36,221 nt of DNA from an uncultured Fretibacterium sp. (GCA_937911045.1 CALEPX010000059.1:1-36221), one strand, 5' to 3'; counted from the first letter of the stretch, positions 1-7,549 are shown. Numbers and translations: made by a program. The notes: generated by a model from the sequence alone, not told the origin.

Positions 1-162
1 TTTGGAAAAACTGCGAGCGTAAAATTTATAATACGCTTCAATTGGTCAATCTGGTTTTCATACGTCTCATGTTAAAGAGATACTGAACAGGCTCTTAGAA
101 AAGCAGATGGCAGCTTATCTATATTAAATATCTATATACCGCCTGAAGATAGTTTAGGACGT

Positions 163-516
163 GTGAAATGGCAAGGACGGCGAGAGCCATTACAAAAGGT
201 GCTTGATATTGTGTATGATAAGCTAAAAACCGAATATGCTGACAAGCGCGGGCTATGGGATTTAGACATAGCGAAGAAATGGGGACAAATGCCAGCAACA
301 GAAAAGCAAAAAGAGCTAGTAGCGAAGTTTGCTCCGATATTCGCACACAAGGATTTAACGAAATTAGAAGCTTCACAGATATTATCACGAAAATTCGCGC
401 CTGAGCCTGTCACAAGCAAGCAGGACTATTTTTTGCGAATACGTGGATATGATACGAGTGAATTAACAAGGCAGGAGGCTGCGAGATTGATTGCAAAAAT
501 TAAACAGGCAAGCTAG
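163..516 (+). CDS. Replication-module protein, probable C-terminal piece of a larger (helicase-like?) gene
   Basis: 117 residues from a GTG at 163; only a weak AGGA lies upstream. The frame stays open back to a stop at 73-75, and the unassigned stretch 76-162 reads like real protein but has no ATG, GTG or TTG. The C-terminal part (TEKQKELVAKFAP, then KLEASQILSRK) resembles the short tail found at the end of phage DEAD/SNF2-type helicases; this is recollection of a family pattern, not proof. A second frame (3-74) also reads protein-like and stops just before, so a longer gene may have been broken near 60-76. The 3' end overlaps the start of the next gene. The function of this piece alone is unknown. 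Confidence 0.55.
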   Translation: MKWQGRREPLQKVLDIVYDKLKTEYADKRGLWDLDIAKKWGQMPATEKQKELVAKFAPIFAHKDLTKLEASQILSRKFAPEPVTSKQDYFLRIRGYDTSELTRQEAARLIAKIKQAS

Positions 517-730
517 TCCAGGAGCATTCAAAATATGGGAAATTCTGCATAATTGGGCAACACAGAATTGTACAGAATTTCAAGAAAACGAGTTGACAGT
601 TACACAGCTCGAAACTGAGTTGGTACGGCATGGAGAACAAATGAACACAACTATATTACATGAGTTAGTAGAGTTAGGCTACATAAAGATGATTTTTGAA
701 GGACGTTTTGTATATTACATAGTACTATGA
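491..730 (+). CDS. Small winged-helix-like protein of unknown function
   Basis: 79 residues from a TTG at 491, with AGGAGG at 473-478 inside the upstream gene (spacing 12), so translation is probably coupled. The body looks like a compact helical DNA-binding fold: helices near residues 10-24 and 35-47, a helix-like TTILHELVELGYI at about 53-65, and a terminal beta hairpin (MIFEGRFVYYIVL), which is the order of a winged helix. No catalytic motif is visible. It lies 3 bases before the RecU-like gene, which points to replication or recombination. The winged-helix assignment is inference from predicted secondary structure. Confidence 0.6.
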   Translation: MQKLNRQASPGAFKIWEILHNWATQNCTEFQENELTVTQLETELVRHGEQMNTTILHELVELGYIKMIFEGRFVYYIVL

Positions 731-733
731 CAA

Positions 734-1162
734 ATGCGACGTGGATTTGAATTTGAGAATGAACTTAACCGAGTTTCCAAGTACCTAAATTCACTCGGTA
801 TCCACATGCACAAAAACCATGCACGCCGAACAGAGAGTGGCTTATACCTCGAAGGTGAACCGTTCGATTACGAAGTAATTTCACACGGTGTGATTCATTG
901 TTTTGACGCAAAGGAATGTTCGAGTGACCGCTGGAACTTGAGAAATGCGAAATTGAATCAGCTAAATAATTTGCTTGTGTGTCAAAAGAACGGAGCACAG
1001 GCTTATTTTTTAGTTTACTTCAAGAAAGAGAATGTAATAATTCGCTTTAACGCAGACTACATAAAACAAGCCTTGATTGAAGGCAAAAAAAGTTTAAGAT
1101 CGGAGGACGGGATCAAATGGGACTGGGAAGAATTAGTTACATTAAAGAAAAATGGAGCGTAA
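734..1162 (+). CDS. RecU-like Holliday junction resolvase
   Basis: 142 residues, shorter than bacterial RecU (about 170-200) but typical for phage versions. RecU enzymes are PD-(D/E)XK nucleases that cut four-way junctions in recombining or replicating DNA. Visible signatures are the N-terminal RGFEFENEL, the pair F-D-Y-E near residue 45, the catalytic-looking FDAKEC (D-x-K) near 57-62, a conserved Gln after the NAK segment, and the GAQAYFLVYF strand. It starts 3 bases after the previous stop without a clear ribosome binding site, so it is probably coupled. Its last 46 bases overlap the primase-helicase start. A VRR-NUC-type nuclease is the alternative, but the DAKEC and YFLVYF blocks fit RecU better. 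Confidence 0.75.
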   Translation: MRRGFEFENELNRVSKYLNSLGIHMHKNHARRTESGLYLEGEPFDYEVISHGVIHCFDAKECSSDRWNLRNAKLNQLNNLLVCQKNGAQAYFLVYFKKENVIIRFNADYIKQALIEGKKSLRSEDGIKWDWEELVTLKKNGA

Positions 1163-3507
1163 TAGATTACGCTCATGATGTTTTGAAGCTGCCGATTAAT
1201 AAAAATGGAGATCGGTGTATGTCACCGACACCTGGAGAACACAAGACTAATAACGCATTCGTCGCTTATGATAGTTGGTGGTATGACTTTTCAGCCGGTT
1301 GTGGTGGTGATGTAATTGATCTTTGCGCGGTAATGAAGCATAACGGCAATATCGGCGAGGCAATACGAGATTTAGCAGGTGATTATGGTATTGATCCAGA
1401 ATGGGTCAATAAAACGCAAGAGCGTAATGACATGATCGCTTATTTCCACAAGGCACTAACAGAAACACAGCTGCGATATTTACGTGACCGAAGAATTTAC
1501 AAGGAAACGATTGATCGGTTAAGGATTGGCTTTAATGAGCAGGAAAATCGGCTAATAATTCCTTACTACAAAAACGGTTATGTTGCTTATTACATTGGGC
1601 GTGATATGAGTGGCAGGGCTGGCGCATCAAAGTACAAAAAAGCGTTCTTGGACGGATACACCGAAAATATTGCTTGGGGATTACATTCACTTGAGCCAAA
1701 ACGCCGAGAAGAAGTAAAAAAACAACTCACGCCGGAAAAATATGCACTGACAGATGAGTTGATAATTATCGCCGAAGGCGCGTTTGATGCGTTATCGTTT
1801 GAGCAGGAAGGCTTCAAAGTTCTTTCGCCTATTAGTGGATATTTCAGCAAAGAAGCTAAAAAACAAGTTTTGAATATTTGTCAAGCACATAAGAAAGTAT
1901 TCGTATGTTTTGACAACGATAAAGCTGGAAGCCGTTTTACTGTAGACTTTTGCCAGCAGCTTTTTAAGTATCGTGTGAATTTTTTGTGCGGTACTTTGCC
2001 TGATGGTGTAAAGGACGTATCAGAATATTACGCTGACCATAACGGCGATTTGTTCGAGCTGGTAAGACAAGCTGTGTCCGGTATAGGAATGCTAGCAGCT
2101 TACATAACCGATAAGACAGAGTTTGAAAGATTTATTTATGATGCAGCACGTTTTGTGAAAAAGTCCGAGTTAATAGAACTTTGTGATCATGCATCACAAT
2201 TTAGTTCAGACTGGCTAAAGGCAGTTCGAGAACAAGCGTTTAAGATGCCTCCTGAAGCGGTTATTCTTGAAGAATTTTTAGCGAAATATAAGGTAAAATT
2301 CGTTGAAAATTTAGGTTTTTACGAGTACAAACATGGCGTATGGACGCAGCGAGCTGATAATTACATTTCTCGTTATCTCTCCGAATTGCTTGGACAATGG
2401 AAGAAAGGCACGACGTTATCAAGTCTCAAGATGCTATTAAAAGCTGAAACTACATCAACGGAGCTATTTAACCGCAAGCCGATATTCAATTTCAAAAACG
2501 GGACTCTCGAAATCGAGACGGGCAAATTCAGAGAACATTCTGAGTTTGATATGAGTTCCACTCAAGTGCCATACGAGTACAATACGCAAGCTGAATGCCC
2601 GCAATGGAATAAATTTATCTATGAAATAATGGATGGGCGCGAAAGCTCGATGAGATTGTTGCAAGAAATGGCAGGATATGTTCTTGTGCCTGACTGTAGA
2701 TTTCAGAAGTGTTTTTTCTTGAAGGGTGATGGTGCGAATGGCAAGAGCGTATTTTTGAAAGGATTAGCAACAGTTTTTGGTGAGGAGAATGTATCAACGG
2801 TTGAGATGTCAAATTTAACGAACGCATTCCAATGTATTAGCTTGGCAACTTCGCTCGTCAACATCAGCACAGAGACAAAAACGAATGTAGCTGGAGCTGA
2901 AACGATATTCAAGTCGATCGTAACAGGAGACATGATAAGTGCTTGTTACAAAAATAAGGATTTCATAACATTCAAGCCACGTTGTGTAATGATCTCCGCT
3001 TGCAACGAATTTGTCGCTTCAAGGGACATCACGGAAGGGTTTAACCGCAGGCTCTGCTTTATTGACTTCCCATGCAAATTCGAAGGCAAGAACGCTGATA
3101 CGAAATTGCTAGAAAAATTGATCACAGAATTGCCAGGTATTTTCAACTGGGTGTACGAAGGTTATAAACGGCTCATTGAGCAAGGTTATTTTACGTCAAC
3201 GCTAGAGCAGGAAGAATTACTCAAGGATTACATGGAGTTATCCAATCCAATAATATCGTTCTGTGAGGAAACGTTTAGCAATGGAATAAAATACGAGCTT
3301 TCGCGCAAGGAGCTTTATAAATTGTATAAGTCATGGGCAGCAGAAGCCGGTCATGAACCTCAAAGTCAGACGAAATTCACGAAGAATTTTAAGAAAACAG
3401 CAACACAAATATTTAGCAACTATGCAGAGCGTAAGACGCAAGGAGAATGGCAGTATGAGTTTTCTAATCCTTATCCGACGGAGGAGGAGTTGTTTGGAAA
3501 AGAATGA
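1117..3507 (+). CDS. Primase-helicase (TOPRIM primase plus D5/SF3 helicase)
   Basis: 796 residues, from an ATG with GGAGG about 10 bases upstream. It should make primers and unwind DNA at the phage fork. Domains in order: a CHC2-like N-terminus (residues about 15-90) keeping Cys34, Cys62 and the GGDVIDLC segment but lacking the full C-x2-H...C-x2-C set; a TOPRIM domain with Glu220 (IIAEGAFDAL) and D266-N-D268; a linker; then a D5-type SF3 helicase with Walker A GDGANGKS at 537-544 and a CNEF motif after the Walker B region. The partly missing zinc ligands suggest a degenerate zinc finger. It overlaps the RecU-like gene upstream and shares ATGA with the next gene. The replicative role follows from the family. 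Confidence 0.9.
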   Translation: MGLGRISYIKEKWSVIDYAHDVLKLPINKNGDRCMSPTPGEHKTNNAFVAYDSWWYDFSAGCGGDVIDLCAVMKHNGNIGEAIRDLAGDYGIDPEWVNKTQERNDMIAYFHKALTETQLRYLRDRRIYKETIDRLRIGFNEQENRLIIPYYKNGYVAYYIGRDMSGRAGASKYKKAFLDGYTENIAWGLHSLEPKRREEVKKQLTPEKYALTDELIIIAEGAFDALSFEQEGFKVLSPISGYFSKEAKKQVLNICQAHKKVFVCFDNDKAGSRFTVDFCQQLFKYRVNFLCGTLPDGVKDVSEYYADHNGDLFELVRQAVSGIGMLAAYITDKTEFERFIYDAARFVKKSELIELCDHASQFSSDWLKAVREQAFKMPPEAVILEEFLAKYKVKFVENLGFYEYKHGVWTQRADNYISRYLSELLGQWKKGTTLSSLKMLLKAETTSTELFNRKPIFNFKNGTLEIETGKFREHSEFDMSSTQVPYEYNTQAECPQWNKFIYEIMDGRESSMRLLQEMAGYVLVPDCRFQKCFFLKGDGANGKSVFLKGLATVFGEENVSTVEMSNLTNAFQCISLATSLVNISTETKTNVAGAETIFKSIVTGDMISACYKNKDFITFKPRCVMISACNEFVASRDITEGFNRRLCFIDFPCKFEGKNADTKLLEKLITELPGIFNWVYEGYKRLIEQGYFTSTLEQEELLKDYMELSNPIISFCEETFSNGIKYELSRKELYKLYKSWAAEAGHEPQSQTKFTKNFKKTATQIFSNYAERKTQGEWQYEFSNPYPTEEELFGKE

Positions 3508-3758
3508 AATTTCGTGATGCGTTGAAACAATATCGGATAAACTACATTTTTTTTGATGGACGACTCAATCTTATCGGAGGCAATGCAGACGCACGAGAAT
3601 ATTTTCAGAAATTGCTTGAAAAGAAACAAAACGAAGCTGAAGCAATTATTGATTTAATGCAAGTCGATCAAGATATTGCAGATTACGTGCTGGAACGAGC
3701 AGCAATTATGGGCGGATCTCCTACCAAATTGGTATTAGATCCGCAAGTCAATTTTTGA
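3504..3758 (+). CDS. Small hypothetical protein whose C-terminus is encoded in a repeat
   Basis: 84 residues; the ATG overlaps the primase stop (ATGA). The body is helical and charged (about 30-70), with a VLERAAIMGG segment; no family was recognised. The last 15 residues (GGSPTKLVLDPQVNF) are encoded by the first copy of a hairpin repeat that recurs twice downstream outside any gene. The repeat therefore either invaded the gene end or supplied it. Phage proteins at this position are often small regulators or replication accessories, but nothing here shows which. It is probably translated, given the tight coupling to the primase. Confidence 0.6.
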   Translation: MKFRDALKQYRINYIFFDGRLNLIGGNADAREYFQKLLEKKQNEAEAIIDLMQVDQDIADYVLERAAIMGGSPTKLVLDPQVNF

Positions 3759-3996
3759 TGTATTTTTGAACGCATAAGTATTGATGAATACTGGGTAAAG
3801 TTAGCGGAGGTGGCATAAAACCAGTTATAGACCGAAACGGATCTCCTACTAAATTGGTATTAGATCCGCAAGCCAATTTTTGATATATTTTTGAACGCAT
3901 GAATATTGATGAACACTAAGTAAATTTAGCGGATCTGGCACAAAAACAGTCGTAGACAAAAACGGATCTCCTACCAAATTGGTATTAGATCCGCAA
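3712..3996 (+). repeat. Three 125-bp repeats, each carrying a hairpin
   Basis: Three copies of a 29-base imperfect inverted repeat (3714-3742, 3839-3867, 3964-3992) start exactly 125 bases apart. Each has arms GGATCT/AGATCC and TACCAA/TTGGTA with a CC/TT mismatch between them; copy 2 has TACTAA. The approximately 96 bases between hairpins are also related but diverged, and a scrap of the unit (CATAAAACCAGT) recurs near 4107. Copy 1 overlaps the end of the 84-residue gene. Copy 3 is followed by eight T's and would serve as a terminator. Confidence 0.9.
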
Positions 3997-4005
3997 ATTT
4001 TTTTT
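3964..4005 (+). terminator. Rho-independent terminator formed by repeat copy 3
   Basis: The third hairpin (3964-3992, CGGATCT...AGATCCG arms with inner TACCAA/TTGGTA) is followed within five bases by an eight-T run (3998-4005). It would end the replication transcript. The two upstream copies have the same stem but only short T runs. Confidence 0.65.
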
Positions 4006-4065
4006 GTAAAAAGTGTGTTTTGTTTAGTAATGATATAGTTTTATGTTATTTTTTGTAATTTTTTG

Positions 4066-4284
4066 GGGAAGTTTCCTTATACCCAAACTTCCCTAAAAAA
4101 ACAACGCATAAAACCAGTCTATAACTAAAAGGGGAAGTAGGGAAGTTTAACTCCCATTGAAATTTTAATAAACAAAAAAGAAGAAGAGAGAATAGAAAAT
4201 ATTAGAAGCTAATATTTTTGAAGTTCCCTACTTCCCTAAAATGCGTAGATACTTGCAAATACTAAGAAAAAATGAGGGAAGTTT
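4066..4284. repeat. GGGAAGT iteron cluster in the intergenic region
   Basis: The core GGGAAG occurs in both orientations: GGGAAGTTT 4066-4074 facing AAACTTCCC 4085-4093; GGGAAGTAGGGAAGTTT at 4132-4148; its 13-base inverted partner TTCCCTACTTCCC at 4224-4236; and GGGAAGTTT at 4276-4284. The intervening DNA is very AT-rich. Possible roles are a replication origin with initiator boxes, or an operator for a phage regulator; sequence alone cannot separate them. Together with the repeats upstream, this accounts for the gene-free stretch 3759-4321. Confidence 0.8.
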
Positions 4285-4321
4285 GATATTTTGTGATCTG
4301 CCCTACGGAGCGAATGGAAAT

Positions 4322-4768
4322 ATGAGTGAAAAAAATAATTTTAGACACGCGGAGAAATGTTTGTATGAGTATAAGCGGAATTTAGCTTGTATTGATATTT
4401 TGAAAGAAGATTTGCGAGTTCTGAAAGCAACAACGGACGTGAATGCACAAAATTATGATAAACCGTTCACAAAAAATAATTCGCCGTCCGATCCAGTTGC
4501 GCAGCATTTGATTAAACTTGAACAAATTGAAGTGCGAATAAAATTACTAGAACGCTGGACAAAGCCAATCGAACGGCTTATCGCTGATCTTAGTTCAGAT
4601 GTCTTGGACGGGTCGAAGAAGAAGGGGTTGTTACAAGTTTTGAAGTTGTTTTATTTTGGTAATAACGTGCCTGATCCAGTTATGGAAGAGCTGAATATTA
4701 GTCGTCGTGCATTTTTTCGGAAACGTCGTGAGTTAGTTTTGATGGCAATAGATTATCTTGGATTTTAA
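4322..4768 (+). CDS. ArpU/RinA-like late transcription activator
   Basis: 148 residues from the ATG at 4322 (GGAG 11 bases upstream). A longer frame back to 4241 is open but would run through an iteron and lacks a ribosome binding site. The N-terminal coiled helices (HAEKCLYEYKRNLACIDIL) and the C-terminal sigma-like helix-turn-helix (VMEELNISRRAFFRKRREL, about 115-135) match phage late regulators of the ArpU/RinA/DUF1492 type. These proteins switch on packaging, structural and lysis genes. It sits directly upstream of four phased TGGCAC boxes and a -10 element, the expected position for a gene whose product acts on the late promoter. The link to those boxes is inference. Confidence 0.8.
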   Translation: MSEKNNFRHAEKCLYEYKRNLACIDILKEDLRVLKATTDVNAQNYDKPFTKNNSPSDPVAQHLIKLEQIEVRIKLLERWTKPIERLIADLSSDVLDGSKKKGLLQVLKLFYFGNNVPDPVMEELNISRRAFFRKRRELVLMAIDYLGF

Positions 4769-4770
4769 GT

Positions 4771-4838
4771 TGGCACAAAAATGGCACGATTTTGGCACTA
4801 TTCTGGCACAAAAAACTAAAAAAACGTGTTAAGATAAT
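4771..4838 (+). promoter_or_regulatory. Late promoter with four TGGCAC activator boxes
   Basis: TGGCAC begins at 4771, 4782, 4793 and 4804, exactly 11 bases apart, so all four lie on one face of the helix. A -10-like GATAAT follows at 4833-4838. The region about 17 bases before it (4810-4815) is all A, with no -35 hexamer, as expected for an activator-dependent promoter. The last box ends next to the -35 position. Transcription would run into the terminase operon. Confidence 0.75.
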
Positions 4839-4855
4839 AGCGTGAAAAAAATGAG

Positions 4856-4890
4856 ATAACGTTCTTGCCCCAGCAGGGACGTTATTTTTT
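4856..4890 (+). terminator. Hairpin terminator/attenuator just after the late promoter
   Basis: A 13-pair stem (4856-4868 with 4873-4885, two G-T pairs), loop CCCA, then a T run to 4890. It has the form of a strong intrinsic terminator but lies about 20 bases after the predicted late start site, before all late genes. It may attenuate the operon, be read through by antitermination, or protect the 5' end of the late mRNA. Confidence 0.75.
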
Positions 4891-5042
4891 ATGTTTTATA
4901 AAAAGGTGAGAAAGTATCTAAAAAAATTGAAGCAGACTATTCAGAAGATGGGGAACGTTGAGCTGATTGTTTTGATGAACGAACTGGAAATATTGTTGGT
5001 GGACATCAGAGACTAATAGTTGAATCATGCAAATAGGGAAAA
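4891..5042 (+). pseudogene. Decayed ParB-like gene fragment
   Basis: One frame (from ATG 4891, 41 codons, no ribosome binding site) reads LKKLKQTIQKMGNVELIVL. A shifted frame from about 4972 continues DERTGNIVGGHQRLIVES and stops at about 5042. Joined, these match residues 27-61 of the intact ParB-like protein that begins at 5027 (LKNSIKEFGYVEPVIW, then RTGVVVGGHQRLKVL). The fragment is therefore a frameshifted partial duplicate next to its functional relative, with its end overlapping the intact gene's start. No other gene is visible in 4769-5026. Confidence 0.75.
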
Positions 5043-6070
5043 AGAAATTAAGTGAATTAATACCTGCTGTATATAATCCTCGAAAGATAGCTAAAAGGGA
5101 GCTAGAAAAACTAAAAAATTCGATAAAAGAATTTGGTTATGTTGAGCCTGTGATTTGGAATAAGCGCACTGGGGTTGTAGTCGGAGGACATCAGCGTTTG
5201 AAAGTCCTGAAAGAGCAAGGTTTTGAGGAAATTGAGTGTGTGATCGTGGATTTGCCTGAAGAAAAAGAGAAAGCATTGAATGTTGCTCTTAATAAGATTT
5301 CAGGCGAGTGGCAGCCAGATAAATTGACAGAATTATTCAAGGACTTAGAGCTGAACAACGTCGATTTATCATTTACAGGCTTTGATGATTATGAGATTAA
5401 TAATTTATTCAAGGACGAAGAGTTTGGTTATTACGGCGATGAGCGAAATAAGACGTTTGATTTATATAGACTTGATGTATATGATGAGACACGGATTGCT
5501 GGACATTATAATTTCCCGACGTTAGAGCCATGCCATTACATACCAGATGATTTAATAGCGTTTAATTATGTGCGGTCTTGCAAAGAAAGTGATTATGCAA
5601 AAGGTGTTCACTTTTTCATAGATGATTATCAGTTCGAGCGTATCTGGAATAGACCTAGAGAAAATGTAGAGCTATTGAAGAAATTTGCTTGTGTAATAAC
5701 GCCTGATTTCTCGACGTATGAAAATATGCCTAAAGCAATGAAGATATGGAATATGTATCGAATGCGAGTAATGGGGCAAATGTGGCAAGATGAAGGAATA
5801 CAAGTTATACCACATATACGTTTAATAGACTTTGATGGCAAGGATTTTGAGGAGTCCTTTGCCGGATTGCCTAAAGGTGGAGTAATAGCTGATTCAACAG
5901 TAGGCATATCGAAAAGGAATTACAAGGAGAACATGGCTATATTCAAGAAAGAGATGGACTATGCGATAGAGAAGTTATCACCGGACTGTGTAATTATATA
6001 CGGAAGTAAACCAGATTATGACTTTGGGAATACGAAAGTAAAATTTATAGCAGTAAGGAGTTGGTCATAG
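5027..6070 (+). CDS. ParB-like/DUF4417 fusion protein
   Basis: 347 residues. Residues 1-100 are a ParB/sulfiredoxin-type domain with the nucleotide-binding-like GGHQR at 53-57. Residues about 140-335 match the phage DUF4417 pattern (FDLYRLDVYDE, GVHFFIDDYQFERIWNRP, TPDFSTY, PKAMKIWN, VIIYGS). The biochemical role of DUF4417 is not established; ParB-like domains in phages often accompany DNA methyltransferases or act as nucleases or CTPases. It is the first intact gene of the late operon, directly before the first leader/cargo gene, whose ATG follows immediately after its stop. A broken duplicate of its N-terminus lies just upstream. There is no strong ribosome binding site before the ATG; the alternative starts are no better. 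Confidence 0.8.
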   Translation: MQIGKKKLSELIPAVYNPRKIAKRELEKLKNSIKEFGYVEPVIWNKRTGVVVGGHQRLKVLKEQGFEEIECVIVDLPEEKEKALNVALNKISGEWQPDKLTELFKDLELNNVDLSFTGFDDYEINNLFKDEEFGYYGDERNKTFDLYRLDVYDETRIAGHYNFPTLEPCHYIPDDLIAFNYVRSCKESDYAKGVHFFIDDYQFERIWNRPRENVELLKKFACVITPDFSTYENMPKAMKIWNMYRMRVMGQMWQDEGIQVIPHIRLIDFDGKDFEESFAGLPKGGVIADSTVGISKRNYKENMAIFKKEMDYAIEKLSPDCVIIYGSKPDYDFGNTKVKFIAVRSWS

Positions 6071-6727
6071 ATGGCGAAAGGTCAAGCATATACGGCAGCA
6101 TATAAAGCGAGGAGACGAATTGAGAATGCTGAAGCTAAACTAGCAACGGCTCTAAGACGTGGAAATGAAGATGAGATAAGAAAAGCCGAAAGACAACTTC
6201 AAGAGGTTGAAGCAAGAGGATACAAAAGTATTAGAGATTGGGAGAGACAAGTAGATTGGGATAGAAGAAGTTTCAGAGCTTTACCTCTTAAGGATGAATA
6301 CGATGGTAGTTTAAATTACCGCGTATACTCGAATCTTATGAATACTGATGATAAGTTTAATTTTTGGCATGGATATGTTGATACTAAACAACAAAGAATA
6401 TATGCAAATGGTTTTGATTTAGGTGTATATAAAGACAGGGTAACAGAAATAGATATTCCAGAGTGGAATAAACGGCACTCTTTAAGCATAGATGAAGGGA
6501 ATATTAATCTTTTTAAGAACGCAAGTGACAAACAAATTAGTGAATTACGGGGTCATATACGGAACTCTTTTATAGATAAAAAAACAGCAACTATTCATAT
6601 TGACCCTAATGTAACTAATACAAGTTATTATAATTTTATTAAGTCACGGTTTGAGTATAGGTTAGCAGAAGCGAGAGATGTTATACTAAATAAACAAAAA
6701 CCATATCAATATAGAAAAAACAGATAG
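6071..6727 (+). CDS. Leader/cargo protein 1 (shared N-terminal leader, unknown cargo)
   Basis: 218 residues. The first about 23 residues begin MAKGQAYTAAYKARR and end ENAEAK, as in two other proteins here (starts 7109 and 9011); the rest is unrelated to them. The leader is positively charged and Ala-rich and should form an amphipathic helix. Residues 24-75 continue as a charged helix (ALRRGNEDEIRKAERQLQEVEARG). Residues 80-218 form a mixed domain with several Trp/Tyr (FNFWHGYVDTKQQRIYANGFDLGVY), family not recognised. No signal peptide or membrane segment is present. The gene is wedged between ParB-DUF4417 and the small terminase gene. Inference: the leader targets different cargo proteins to a common place, perhaps the prohead. 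Confidence 0.8.
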   Translation: MAKGQAYTAAYKARRRIENAEAKLATALRRGNEDEIRKAERQLQEVEARGYKSIRDWERQVDWDRRSFRALPLKDEYDGSLNYRVYSNLMNTDDKFNFWHGYVDTKQQRIYANGFDLGVYKDRVTEIDIPEWNKRHSLSIDEGNINLFKNASDKQISELRGHIRNSFIDKKTATIHIDPNVTNTSYYNFIKSRFEYRLAEARDVILNKQKPYQYRKNR

Positions 6728-6739
6728 TAGTGATAATGA

Positions 6740-7108
6740 ATGAAAAAAGGTAGACCAAGACATGAAGTAACAGATAAAACGCGTGCTGAAGTGCGAACAT
6801 TATCAGGTTTTGGCGCGAGAAATGAAGATATAGCACAATACATAGGAATAACAAAGGCGACGTTGGAAAAATATTATGCCGAAGAATTAAAGAACGGTAA
6901 GGTAAAAGCGAATGCTGCTATTGCCGAAACGCTTTTCAAAAAAGCGCGAGATGGGAACATAACGGCGTGTATATTCTGGCTCAAAACTCGTGCAGGCTGG
7001 CGAGAGACACAAAAAGTTGAAGTCACAGGTGATATGAAAAACAATGTAAAAATGGAAACTACGCTTGCAGACTTGATAACAGAAGCTTATGAAAAGGAGA
7101 GGTCATAG
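6740..7108 (+). CDS. Terminase small subunit (TerS)
   Basis: 122 residues. It should recognise phage DNA and regulate the large subunit during packaging. The N-terminal helix-turn-helix (RNEDIAQYIGITKATLEKYYAEEL, about 28-51) is typical of TerS. A helical middle (TLFKKARDGNITACIFWLKTRAGWRE) matches small subunits of this class, and the C-terminal acidic/basic tail (ADLITEAYEKERS) may contact TerL. Position before the large subunit supports the call, although leader/cargo gene 2 lies between them. The ATG at 6740 has little ribosome-binding sequence, so translation may be coupled to the gene before. Its final codons (GG TCA TAG) belong to a block shared with the upstream junction. Confidence 0.8.
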   Translation: MKKGRPRHEVTDKTRAEVRTLSGFGARNEDIAQYIGITKATLEKYYAEELKNGKVKANAAIAETLFKKARDGNITACIFWLKTRAGWRETQKVEVTGDMKNNVKMETTLADLITEAYEKERS

Positions 7109-7543
7109 ATGGCGAAAGGTCAAGCATATACGGCAGCATATAAAGCGAGAAGACAAGCGGAGAATGCTGAAGCTAAGTCAGTAACGGCAGAACGTGGCGC
7201 TTCAAGTAGATTTAATAAAATATCAAAAAATATCAAAAAAAGTTCAACAGAGAAAAAAACTATTGTTAAAGTTACTGAACAACAAAATATAATAGATTTT
7301 ATTAAAAAGACGACAAATGTGGATATTACTCCTTATCGGGTACAAAAATATGAATTTGGAAAAGGTGTTTTATTAATAGATTGGAAGAATATACCTAGAA
7401 CTGAACGACAGCAAATAGCGAATTTATCGAATTCAGGATATAGTATTTTTAATGCCTCTGACTATGGAACTTGGGGGAAAAATTTGTTTTTAAGTAGTAG
7501 TAGATATGGGAAGCGTTTTGGGAGTCCGATAACCTCAATATAA
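7109..7543 (+). CDS. Leader/cargo protein 2 (shared N-terminal leader, unknown cargo)
   Basis: 144 residues. The leader (MAKGQAYTAAYKARR, then QAENAEAK) is the same as in the 6071 and 9011 genes, and the DNA is nearly identical, including synonymous positions. A lysine-rich linker follows (residues 30-50: KISKNIKKSSTEKK). The cargo, about 55-144, is a small alpha/beta domain (TEQQNIIDFIKKTTNVDITPYRVQ..., then a YGTWGKNLFLSSSRYGKR stretch) that I do not recognise and that is not similar to the other cargos. It starts right at the TerS stop (TAG-ATG), and TerL begins a few bases after its end. Size and basic linker would suit a nucleic-acid-binding or ejected protein; this is speculation. Confidence 0.8.
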   Translation: MAKGQAYTAAYKARRQAENAEAKSVTAERGASSRFNKISKNIKKSSTEKKTIVKVTEQQNIIDFIKKTTNVDITPYRVQKYEFGKGVLLIDWKNIPRTERQQIANLSNSGYSIFNASDYGTWGKNLFLSSSRYGKRFGSPITSI

Positions 7544-7549
7544 ATAGGA

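Noticed and set aside
132..419. Minus-strand ORFs opposite the first gene
   Set aside because: Mirror of the plus-strand coding frame; no ribosome site and poor protein composition.
3712..3996. CRISPR-like array
   Set aside because: Only three units, 125-base period, linkers are themselves homologous, and repeats are hairpin/terminator-like.
4241..4321. Longer start for the late activator
   Set aside because: Runs through an iteron, no ribosome site, and the family usually starts near the HAEKCLYEYK segment.
4891..5016. 41-codon ORF after the attenuator as a real gene
   Set aside because: No ribosome site and its residues match a ParB-like domain only until the frame breaks; treated as pseudogene.
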